This document shows positions 26,501-33,489 of a stretch of 64,000 nucleotides of DNA, piece by piece. The stretch is from Parapedobacter pyrenivorans_A. GTDB lineage: Bacteria > Bacteroidota > Bacteroidia > Sphingobacteriales > Sphingobacteriaceae. The translations under genes and the position numbers were made by a program. The first letter of the stretch is position 1. Every line of letters begins with the position of its first letter. Below the pieces are notes generated by a model. The model ran no database searches. It was not told where the DNA came from and saw nothing but the letters and a program-made list of their open reading frames with translations. The stretch lies in the NCBI RefSeq assembly GCF_041925275.1, contig NZ_JBHEUZ010000017.1, positions 1 through 64,000 on the forward strand. Reading direction: 5' to 3'.

Positions 26501-26946
26501 ATCTCGATGGGCTGTTGGACCGTGCTAGGCGCTGCTACCGTGCGGATAGGCTTTGATTGCGGCTTCAGCAGCACGAAGCCATCCTTAACCTCGTAAGTGA
26601 GGTCATAGTTGGCCAATACATCGGCCAGTATCATCTTTACTTTCTTATGGGCGGAGTAGGTCACTTCCGGTGCCTTCGGCAACGCCGATGACTGATAGGC
26701 CAGCGGCACACCCGTTTGCCGTTGCAACTGCTCCAGCGCCTTGGCCAGGGATAGGCCATTGAACCGCACGTTCGCTTTTTTCTCCAGCTCGTATTGTGAA
26801 TATCCCGGATTGGCCGCCAGCACCAATCCGACCGTCATGCTTGCCACGCAAGCAAACACCGATAAACGCATAATGAATTTAGATGATATACAACTTCTTA
26901 AACATATATTTTTTTGCATATTTGCATAACTGAATAGGGTAAACAA
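23548..26946 (-). CDS. SusC/RagA TonB-linked outer-membrane protein with STN signalling domain (PUL1)
   Basis: Up to 1132 residues. Met10 (26919, MQKNICLRS) or Met26 is a likelier start than Met1. A signal peptide (ending near GYSQ) is followed by an STN (secretin/TonB short N-terminal) domain at about 50-135, a CarboxypepD_reg-like domain at about 145-225, a plug (SLDEVVVVGFGQQKK, GIATLDAALSRPLILVDGVP) and the beta barrel to the terminal Phe (YSFGATLNF). The STN domain means the receptor signals through FecR to an ECF sigma factor. It imports oligosaccharides made at the surface by the PUL1 enzymes, using TonB energy. Confidence 0.95.
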   Translation of the reverse strand: MFTLFSYANMQKNICLRSCISSKFIMRLSVFACVASMTVGLVLAANPGYSQYELEKKANVRFNGLSLAKALEQLQRQTGVPLAYQSSALPKAPEVTYSAHKKVKMILADVLANYDLTYEVKDGFVLLKPQSKPIRTVAAPSTVQQPIEITGTVQDTVGNFLTGVTVYVAGSPQIGSATDINGRFVLAAPPDATLVFTYLGYVEQRITLGAQRTLTVVLRAAEESSLDEVVVVGFGQQKKISVVGSQATIKPEELKLPVRNLSNSIIGRIPGIIAVQRKGEPGYDGSDIWIRGIATLDAALSRPLILVDGVPRSLSNIDPEDIESFSVLKDASATAVYGVRGANGVIILTTKKGSPGKPRFNVRYNEGITRFVKLPEFADGPTFMEMVNEANINMGQTPTYSQEKIAETRDGTDPYLSPNVDWFDELFRDFGRMRSMNANIDGGFDRATYYVGLGYYQEEGQYRDVETIDYDFQSKAKRFNVTTNLTFKPTVTTDIQLGVQGYLMVGNSPGRGEGTIFGAAYERTPISFPARYPDGRIGDLSTSGLTSPYALLTQTGYSTYWDNNVMSNLRITQQLPFVLDGLSFTAMASFDASNYNKQNRTKASDTWHAERRNAEGELEFIQKYTGSRFLSYNKEAAGSRQLYVESALNYVKTVGDHNVTGMFLFNLSDQSNSQADNLESSLPYRSLGIAGRGTYSYQNKYLGEVNFGYNGSENFAPEKRYGFFPSVGLGWVVSEEPFFEGVKPVMNFLKFRATWGKVGNSNIGGRRFAYLNTVYENVDGYQFGKDQSYGYNGKAQNEIGVNVGWETSTKYNLGIEAWFFNSMLNIQADLFKEQREDIFLRRQGLPGYLGVRNAPYGNIGKVDNQGIEGQLTFQKVWGDVRLQVLGNFTFNRNEVVEDDRPWPYEWQYRTGRKVGQNFGRIALGYFKDEAEIANAPFHTGTVRPGDIRYKDINGDGKIDSNDEVPIGYGDIPEIVYGTGFTFGYKAFTLSALFQGISNVDILVNGEGVFPFRFSTNNGNLMSNIGDRWTEANPNPDAFYPRLSIGELNANNVTSTHWLQNGRYLRLKSLQFAYDLPKAFVAKAGLRGANIFFSGINLLTLSEFKLWDVELGNGRGSTYPNVATYSFGATLNF

Positions 26947-27014
26947 TTCGTAATGACTCAGGTAGCCGCAACAAGTTTCTCAGGCTTTCCGTTGCGGATA
27001 CCATTCAGTAAAGG

Positions 27015-27041
27015 AGTCGGTGAAACGTGGTTTTGCCGACT
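27015..27041 (-). promoter_or_regulatory. Hairpin in the FecR-SusC gap (PUL1)
   Basis: Arms AGTCGG (27015-27020) and CCGACT (27036-27041) with a 15-base loop. The gap from fecR to susC is about 175-200 bp, and similar leader hairpins occur before the PUL2 susC and at 28310-28340. It could uncouple susCD levels from fecR or cap the susC mRNA. Confidence 0.45.
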
Positions 27042-27120
27042 TTTTGCTTTGGGCTATCGGGTTTATTCGGGTGCTTTTTTCTTTTTCATCATCAGGTTGG
27101 TTAGTAAACATTCATCGGTA

Positions 27121-28188
27121 TCAGCAGCCTTTGCCCCGGAGGAGCCATGTTTGCTGTGTTTTCACTGCGGTGCCCTGACGCAGGCGGGCCAGCGTGTGCA
27201 GTACCTGTTCGAGCGACTTGTTCATGGCCGGCAGGGTTACCTCGCAGCCCTTTATAGCCTCATCCACCTCGATCTGCTCGCCATAGTAGCGATTGAGCTG
27301 TAGGGCTATCTGTTCTATACGCGTGTTGTAAAAAGCAAGTTCACCGGTTCGCCAATTGGGCGCGCTGCCTTGGCCGAGCGCCAAGCCGCCCGATACGGTA
27401 TCAACCGATAGGTATTGATTGGCCGTGAGGATGGCTTCCTTGCGTGCCGTATCGGCAGACCAAGCGTCGTCTACCCGAGCAGGTCGCTGTAGGCCCAACG
27501 TTGACCACCAGGATGTCGGCTGATCCACGATCTGCCGCACGCGCTCTTGGGCAACGCTCACCACCTGCACCTTTCCCTCGGCCACGGCAATCCCGGGGGC
27601 CAGATCGGTATCTACGTTGAACGCCGTGCCCAACACCTTGGTGGTAAAATCTTTGCCAACCACGAAAAACGGACGCTTTGGATTGTGGGAAACCTCAAAA
27701 AATGCTTCGCCACTCAACTGCACCACACGTTGTGCTCCCTGGAATTGCGAGGGGTAGGAAAGCGTGGACTTTCCATTGAGATAAACGACCGTACTGTCGG
27801 GCAGTACGATACGTTGTTGTTCACCGGCTGCAGTAGCCAGCTCCTGCCAAACTTCGGTATCCGCGGCACGCTTTTGCAAGAGATAGGCTGCACCCGCCAC
27901 ACACAAGAGTGCAGCAGCGGCCGGAATAAGCCACCGGCGCAGGGGCCTGATCTTCTTTCTTGGTCTAACTTGCTGCCAGATTTCCTGCCGCATACGCGCT
28001 GCCCGTTGTCTGTCCAGCAGCAATTCATCGGGTTCGGCGGCAAGAAACGATTGCTGCATATCGTGGAGCAACGCCTTCAGCGTCTCCTCCTCTGCATGTG
28101 CGAGCAATTCAGCCCCTTCTGCTTCCGAAATTGCGCCCGACCGATACTTCCGAATCAGCGCTTCCAACCGTGACGCCCTGCTTTCCAT
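27121..28188 (-). CDS. FecR family anti-sigma factor (PUL1)
   Basis: 355 residues: a cytoplasmic sigma-binding N-terminal region (1-80), one membrane segment (WLIPAAAALLCVAGAAYLL, about 86-104), a periplasmic FecR domain (about 120-225; LPDSTVVYLNGKSTLSYPS; GEAFFEVSHNPKRPFFV; TKVLGTAFNV) and a C-terminal DUF4974-type domain (about 280-350) that docks with the STN domain of SusC. It transmits glycan sensing to an ECF sigma. No sigma gene lies upstream; the nearest free one is at 15045-15641 on the other side of the PUL. Confidence 0.92.
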   Translation of the reverse strand: MESRASRLEALIRKYRSGAISEAEGAELLAHAEEETLKALLHDMQQSFLAAEPDELLLDRQRAARMRQEIWQQVRPRKKIRPLRRWLIPAAAALLCVAGAAYLLQKRAADTEVWQELATAAGEQQRIVLPDSTVVYLNGKSTLSYPSQFQGAQRVVQLSGEAFFEVSHNPKRPFFVVGKDFTTKVLGTAFNVDTDLAPGIAVAEGKVQVVSVAQERVRQIVDQPTSWWSTLGLQRPARVDDAWSADTARKEAILTANQYLSVDTVSGGLALGQGSAPNWRTGELAFYNTRIEQIALQLNRYYGEQIEVDEAIKGCEVTLPAMNKSLEQVLHTLARLRQGTAVKTQQTWLLRGKGC

Positions 28189-28309
28189 GATGCCTTTTCT
28201 ATAGAATACGGAAAAAGGATGTCTATGGGGGGGTGCCTATTACATTTTTTTGACAAGATGATTCGTTTTCTATAACTGCTGAAACGATACGGAAAAGGAA
28301 ATGAACAAG

Positions 28310-28398
28310 AAAGCCCCGAAACGGGGAGGATCGGGGCTTTACTAACTAACCAATTATAAACCTAAATTATGAAAAGACAATGTTATAAATTTTACTAA
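28310..28398 (+). pseudogene. Orphan susC-type leader and truncated start
   Basis: A 10-bp stem (AAAGCCCCGA at 28310-28319, TCGGGGCTTT at 28331-28340) is followed by ACTAACTAACCAATTATAAA and then a 9-codon frame MKRQCYKFY-stop (28369-28398). A GC hairpin, a short AT-rich spacer and an ATG-AAA start is the usual 5' layout of susC genes in this group. No susC follows; the plus strand soon runs into the 3' end of the STAND gene. It looks like the beginning of a susC gene whose body was deleted or displaced. A short leader peptide with its own role is an alternative. Confidence 0.4.
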
Positions 28399-28463
28399 CT
28401 GTCTATATAACGCACAGCTCGCCGTTTTGTTGCTATTAATTTGTTAAGAGATGTTAAATAACA

Positions 28464-31400
28464 TTAACCCGGGTCGATACGGGCCTGGATTTGGTCAATT
28501 AAAACCCGGTTGGGGTTTAAATTGAGGTAAGAGTCGGACGCCTCGGCTTCTACCAACACGCAGGGCTCTTCACTGGCGTCAATGAATAGCTGGTCGGAAT
28601 CTGTCAATTGGACGATACCGTTGTGTAAATCGATAATAATATTGCTTTTGAATAAGGTGTTTCGGAAAACTAAATGGCATTGCAGGACAATCTTCTCGTC
28701 ATCTGCCGAAAGGAGTTTCAGTGGTGGGATGACGAGGTTATTTTTCAACTTTTCAAACAACGCCCTTTCCGCTGGTTGGATATCTTCCCGCCAGGGGATT
28801 TCCTTGGCATCGTTCAGCAGATAGAATTTGCCGTGCCGGCCCACCGCATTGTCAAAAAAGAAGAGGGCGTAGTTGATGGCCGAATGCCGGTCCAGCTGCA
28901 GGTCTGTTTCTCCCAAATCATAAATGACTGTATTGTCAGTACCTAGAAATATGGCACTGTGCTCACTGATTAAGACGTGCTTATAGACATTTGATTGAGA
29001 CGAACGGATCTTTATTTTGCATAGATCGTATGTTTTATAAAAAGGCAGCTCAATGATGCTGATGTCAAACTCGCTCAGGGCGGTTGGCAAACTCGTTACC
29101 GGCTTCAGCAGCTTCACGATGCGCTCTTTTTCGGCGGCATCATTTATTTCCCGGACGGGCAAACCAAACGTTCTTACCTCGGTGCGCAGGCTTCTGAGGC
29201 GCAAGCACTCGCTTCGCTTGTTGATCAGTGTTTCGGCTTCATCCAATCGGTCTTGCTGTATCAGTAGTTCGTAGGCCAGCATCATCCCGCGAAGTAAAGA
29301 CGGATGGTGCATACCGAACTTGTTGATGGTTGTATCCAAGTGGTCAACAAATGCCCGGATGATTTTTTGTCCAAATTCTGCCCTTAGTTTTTGTTCAGAC
29401 GGAAGGCCCTTGAGGTGATCGTAGCATTTGACGTCTAGATCTGAAATAAGGGAATACGCTTCACCGAAATGCTGGGTGAAAATGGCCACCGCTTTGTGGT
29501 AATAACCCAGCCACGTGCCTACCCCTTCGCCTTTGTTGATAGCAAAGGTAACTTTATGTGCATAGTAGTAGCCGAAGGATGATTGCTCCTCATTGTGATT
29601 TGCCTTGTAATATTCGTAAACTTTGACCAGCAGCTCGTCTGCCGCGGGGATGTGCTCGCTGCCACTCATTAATAAATAGGTTGCGGCCAGGTTCATAATG
29701 CAGACCGCTACATTCTCGTGATTGACGTCTTCACGCAGGTGCAGTAGGCTGACGGCGCGGTTGTGGAAATAAACCGCTTCTTCAAATCGCTCCTGTTTCC
29801 TGAATAGCTTCGCCAACTCGTGTGCCGCAATGGAAGTGTACTGGAGGTTTAATTCCGCTTGCTCTAATTCGGCGGCAGCCAGTTCGCTGAAATGATATAC
29901 GCCACTGCTATTTTTGATTCGCGGGTTTTTCGCTTCGTTCTCGTCAAGTATTGAAAACAGCTTGCTTTTTAGCTGCTTGTACATATTGAAGAAAAAGGCC
30001 TCCGCTTCCCGCTCACGGCCTATTTTTGCGAAGTACCGGTTGTAGGAAAAGTAGTCGAACCATACATAAGGTGGCGGGTCACTAGATAGGGTCGATGTAA
30101 ATAATTGCATGATTCGGTAGGCCGTGCCGAAATAATGTTCGCAGCCTGTCAAATCTTCCAGATCAAGTTTGATATTAGCCATCAACTGGAGTGGCATATG
30201 ATAGTAATTGAGGATGGTTGTCTTTTCTTCCGTGGTGAGTTCGTCTTCATACGTTTTCAGGTATGCTTTGTCCTTGTCGTCATTTCGGTAGGCACGCTTC
30301 TTTTCAAGATAGTTGTTCAGCTCCTTGATTGTGCGCATATGTTCGAAGTAGCCCAGGGAAATGGCGGTATACTTTTCTCTCTCGGTGGTGTTGGGGTGGT
30401 GTTCTCCCATGGCATAGAAGAAAAGCGCCAATATCTCTTTCGCTTCGTCGGTTAGTTCCGCTACGTTGGTCGATTCAAATACCGACTTTAGATTTTCATG
30501 GATGCTCAGGTAATAGTTGAACTGGGTAGTGGGGGCCACGTTAGCGGCCGATCGGATTAGCGACAGCGTCTCCGCGCCCAGCGAAAGGCCCTTTTTCTTT
30601 TTAACGATATCTTGGATGAGGGGCGACATCTTGTAGAGCGCCATCCTGTTTTCGCGTTGCTTTTCGAGCCATCCGCTTTTGTATAGGTAATTTATGTCTT
30701 CGCCGAAGTCGCCCAGGTGTACAAGCAGTTGCTTTAAGACGGGATATGGGATGCTTTCGGCAGGTAGGATGGAAAACACATGCAGTATCTCCGTTTGCCT
30801 GTTGCTCAAGTCACTTATTTCATACATGGCCATAATGATGTCTTCTACGGTTCCTTCCACGTCTGATTCGACGACGGTTTGGCTCCCCAACCCCAACACG
30901 CCTTTCTGCCGCAGGTTTTCCAGTAGTTTGGAGAGGGGGTACACTTCTTCGTCCCGGTTTTCGATGTGCAGTCTTTTGGATAACAATTCGATAATTTTAG
31001 TGTTTCCGTGTGCCAGCCTGAATATATCAAAGAACAATTCGTCGTCTTCGGGTAGATGGAAGGGGTAGTGGCATTTAAACAGTTCGAGCCCTTTCTCTTT
31101 GGTCAATTCCGGTAGGTGGTACACATGCATCGTCTCAAATTCTTTGATCCGGGTGGTGATGAGGATGTGGAAATTGCTTAAGCGGCCCAGCAGGGCCCTC
31201 ACCTGCTTCAGGTCATCGATGCGGTCAATATTATCCATGACCAGCAGGCATGGGCGGGCCAGGTTTTCCAGTTTGCTGACCAGCGCCCTCAACTTCACTT
31301 CATCGGGCAAATTGCCTGCGATCGGCAAATGGAGCATGTCTGCATGTGCCAGGAGTGCCTCCTTGAAATGGCTTTTCCCCACCGCCCACATTACGTGGCT

Positions 31401-32624
31401 GTATGCCGAGTGGAACGAATGGAAATACTGGCTGGCGATCGAGCTCTTGCCCATCCCGCCGAATCCGGAAATCAGCAGGATAGCGGCCCGGTGCTGGTCG
31501 AAAAAGGCACGTATGTTGTTTAAATCGTGCTCCCTGCCGATGAACACTTCGGGTTTGGGTGGCGACGAGAGCTTGTGTACGACGGGCTTATTCTCGTGGA
31601 GTACATCGAGTTTATCAACCAAGTCTGCCAGCCTGGAGTCAATGCCGCTGATACCCGTATTCAACACATGGATGCTGCTGTGTATCTCGTTCAACTTATG
31701 GTCAATGGCGTCAAACCGGCTATGCATCTGGCTGGTTATCTCCGAAAATACCGCTTTAATGCCCTGCAGGTTCGACTCAGCAATCGCATAGACTTCATCG
31801 GTCCATCGTTGCCATTCCTTTTCTTGCTTCTTTTTGTCGAGAAAGCTACCCCCGTTTTTCAGCTCCCCGATAGCCTGTGCGATTTCCTGCAGCGCGGCGG
31901 CGTTGTCGGCGTTTTGGGCCCTCAAGTCTTCCAATATCCAGATTTGGAATGCCTTGAAGCCAACCTCGTGGTGTTTCAACGACTCTTTGAATGCCAGTTC
32001 AAAACAATAGGGAAGATGTGCCGTAAAAAACGACCTCAAGGATTCGATCGTTGCCGCGTCCAAGGCGGTATCGGCCTGCGAGAAAAAGATGTCTACAATG
32101 GCACCCAGAAATTTTTCGGGATGCTTTACATCTTCCTTGTTTATGTCGATGGCGCCGCCCTCGATAATTTCCTTCCGTATCTGCTCGATGTTTGCGTCAA
32201 AAAAACGATCGATCTGTTTGAGCAACTTCTGCCGTTCGTTGTCTTTTCGCGGAGTAAACTTACTCTTTATCACCCGGAAGAAGTTTTCCTCATCGCCGAA
32301 GCCTTTCAGGTACGACGATCGGATGTATTCCAACGCCGCAATGCTCGACTTCTTAAATAGGTTTTCGAGGTCGTGGTTGATTTTGTCGGGGTCCGTCCCC
32401 TTGTTATTGATTCGTTTCAGTAGGTGGTCAAAACCGTGGTTGCCCAGTTTGGCAATATGGTTGGAGGCAATGTTGGCCGAAATCGATTCGCAGAGTTTCG
32501 CAACGAGGGGAGAGAAAGGGAGCGACAAGCCGCCGGTGCCCGATGCCAAAAGTATATTTGCCCCGCCGCTTAGCAGCAAGCCACCGATGGCTTTTACGTG
32601 GTTTGAATCAATTTTCATCATCAT
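28464..32624 (-). CDS. STAND NTPase with helical N-terminal domain and TPR-like repeats (candidate defence or signalling protein)
   Basis: 1386 residues. An N-terminal helical region begins with a glycine-rich hydrophobic stretch (about 13-41), then a predicted coiled coil at about 265-345. An NB-ARC-type STAND module follows: Walker A GFGGMGKSS at 387-395, Walker B LLVMDNID at 460-467, sensor ILITTR at 487-492 and a LPEL motif at 504-507. A winged-helix-like part follows (about 600-680), then long helical repeats of TPR type (about 700-1150; EAVYFHNRAVSLLHL). A beta-rich C-terminal domain (about 1170-1386; FFFDNAVGRHGKFYLL) is one I cannot name. This architecture (effector, switch ATPase, repeat sensor) matches NLR-like proteins, several classes of which are antiphage. 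Target and effector action are unknown. It has its own promoter and is not part of the adjacent PUL. Confidence 0.85.
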   Translation of the reverse strand: MMMKIDSNHVKAIGGLLLSGGANILLASGTGGLSLPFSPLVAKLCESISANIASNHIAKLGNHGFDHLLKRINNKGTDPDKINHDLENLFKKSSIAALEYIRSSYLKGFGDEENFFRVIKSKFTPRKDNERQKLLKQIDRFFDANIEQIRKEIIEGGAIDINKEDVKHPEKFLGAIVDIFFSQADTALDAATIESLRSFFTAHLPYCFELAFKESLKHHEVGFKAFQIWILEDLRAQNADNAAALQEIAQAIGELKNGGSFLDKKKQEKEWQRWTDEVYAIAESNLQGIKAVFSEITSQMHSRFDAIDHKLNEIHSSIHVLNTGISGIDSRLADLVDKLDVLHENKPVVHKLSSPPKPEVFIGREHDLNNIRAFFDQHRAAILLISGFGGMGKSSIASQYFHSFHSAYSHVMWAVGKSHFKEALLAHADMLHLPIAGNLPDEVKLRALVSKLENLARPCLLVMDNIDRIDDLKQVRALLGRLSNFHILITTRIKEFETMHVYHLPELTKEKGLELFKCHYPFHLPEDDELFFDIFRLAHGNTKIIELLSKRLHIENRDEEVYPLSKLLENLRQKGVLGLGSQTVVESDVEGTVEDIIMAMYEISDLSNRQTEILHVFSILPAESIPYPVLKQLLVHLGDFGEDINYLYKSGWLEKQRENRMALYKMSPLIQDIVKKKKGLSLGAETLSLIRSAANVAPTTQFNYYLSIHENLKSVFESTNVAELTDEAKEILALFFYAMGEHHPNTTEREKYTAISLGYFEHMRTIKELNNYLEKKRAYRNDDKDKAYLKTYEDELTTEEKTTILNYYHMPLQLMANIKLDLEDLTGCEHYFGTAYRIMQLFTSTLSSDPPPYVWFDYFSYNRYFAKIGREREAEAFFFNMYKQLKSKLFSILDENEAKNPRIKNSSGVYHFSELAAAELEQAELNLQYTSIAAHELAKLFRKQERFEEAVYFHNRAVSLLHLREDVNHENVAVCIMNLAATYLLMSGSEHIPAADELLVKVYEYYKANHNEEQSSFGYYYAHKVTFAINKGEGVGTWLGYYHKAVAIFTQHFGEAYSLISDLDVKCYDHLKGLPSEQKLRAEFGQKIIRAFVDHLDTTINKFGMHHPSLLRGMMLAYELLIQQDRLDEAETLINKRSECLRLRSLRTEVRTFGLPVREINDAAEKERIVKLLKPVTSLPTALSEFDISIIELPFYKTYDLCKIKIRSSQSNVYKHVLISEHSAIFLGTDNTVIYDLGETDLQLDRHSAINYALFFFDNAVGRHGKFYLLNDAKEIPWREDIQPAERALFEKLKNNLVIPPLKLLSADDEKIVLQCHLVFRNTLFKSNIIIDLHNGIVQLTDSDQLFIDASEEPCVLVEAEASDSYLNLNPNRVLIDQIQARIDPG

Positions 32625-32772
32625 TATTCTTTATTGGCCGATGAGCGCTTGACATGGCCAAGCCTCCCCGGAGGCGTTACTCCCGACCCAATCAACTATA
32701 AGCGCATGAGACATAGGTTTACTGCAAGTCTGTGGATGGCGGCGTACGATCCATGCCGGACCACCCACTTAG

Positions 32773-32822
32773 CAAATATACTGCAAGTACCCGATGGTTG
32801 AAATACTCAACAATGAGTATTT
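32773..32822 (-). promoter_or_regulatory. Promoter and operator-like inverted repeat of the STAND gene
   Basis: On the minus strand the -7 box TATATTTG (32773-32780) is an exact TAnnTTTG match, with TTTC at the -33 position 19 bp upstream (32800-32803). Overlapping the -33 is a perfect inverted repeat with 9-bp arms AAATACTCA (32801-32809) and TGAGTATTT (32814-32822), separated by 4 bp. A bound protein would block the promoter. The decamer TACTGCAAGT (32779-32788), touching the -7 box, recurs at 32720-32729. The leader to the start codon is about 140 nucleotides. Confidence 0.55.
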
Positions 32823-32842
32823 TAAGAATATCATGCGGTGAC

Positions 32843-32877
32843 CAAAAAAAACCCGTCTCGTTTTAAACCAGACGGGT
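32843..32877 (-). terminator. Intrinsic terminator of the small membrane-protein gene
   Basis: On the minus strand an 8-bp stem (ACCCGTCT at 32870-32877 pairing with AGACGGGT at 32851-32858) is followed by a run of eight T. It lies 42 bp after the stop of the gene at 32919-33341 and separates it from the STAND promoter. Confidence 0.8.
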
Positions 32878-32918
32878 CCGCCCCAATGGGGTTAGGGGCT
32901 ATCAACCTAAACCTGTAC

Positions 32919-33341
32919 TTATAACGGAGAAACGGAGCGTTTGTTTTGTGGGGAGTAAAAAAAAACGTGACCATCCTTGTTTTTGAGATAGACGGCTACA
33001 GGGTGGAAATGCGCGGTATCAAAGTGGGGCGGTTCAAGCTGGAGGGATTTCGGGGCATCTTTTCCTGCCTGAAAGAAGTAAGCCTTCGTCATGCTGCCGT
33101 AATCGTTGTGGGGTAATAGCTCACCGCACCCCAGGTAATCAGCATCAAGGGTGTCGGCCACGCTGAAAGCATATATTCGCACGATACCGCCCTTGTTCTG
33201 CTCGTTGCGGACAAATGCGATTTCTTCGAACCCCCCTTTCAAATCGGCCGGTCCCCGGCGTTGCAGGAAGTCCTGAACCAGCAACGCGCCAAAGGCGGCA
33301 ACCACCAACCCGATAAGTAACTTACGGTACCGCTTAACCAT
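32919..33341 (-). CDS. Small membrane-anchored protein of unknown function
   Basis: 140 residues with a single N-terminal membrane segment (LLIGLVVAAFGALLV, about 8-22) and a basic start (MVKRYRK), so the rest faces the periplasm. I recognise no family. The soluble part is beta-rich, with two His-containing segments (PPHFDTAHFHPVAV). A TAATTTTG box (minus strand, 33349-33356) matches the Bacteroidota -7 consensus 7 bp upstream of the ATG. A strong terminator follows the gene, so it is monocistronic and probably unrelated to the STAND gene downstream. Confidence 0.6.
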   Translation of the reverse strand: MVKRYRKLLIGLVVAAFGALLVQDFLQRRGPADLKGGFEEIAFVRNEQNKGGIVRIYAFSVADTLDADYLGCGELLPHNDYGSMTKAYFFQAGKDAPKSLQLEPPHFDTAHFHPVAVYLKNKDGHVFFYSPQNKRSVSPL

Positions 33342-33489
33342 GATGACACAAAATTACGAAATACTTACTTGGGTTATTCTACCGATTCGAACGTTTTGGT
33401 TTTTACGAGTTTTAGGAGCGTCGTGTCGCCTATGTTTTTAAATAACGGAAAGCCTTTTTCCCATGCGCGGTCGTGATCCTCATGAAACA

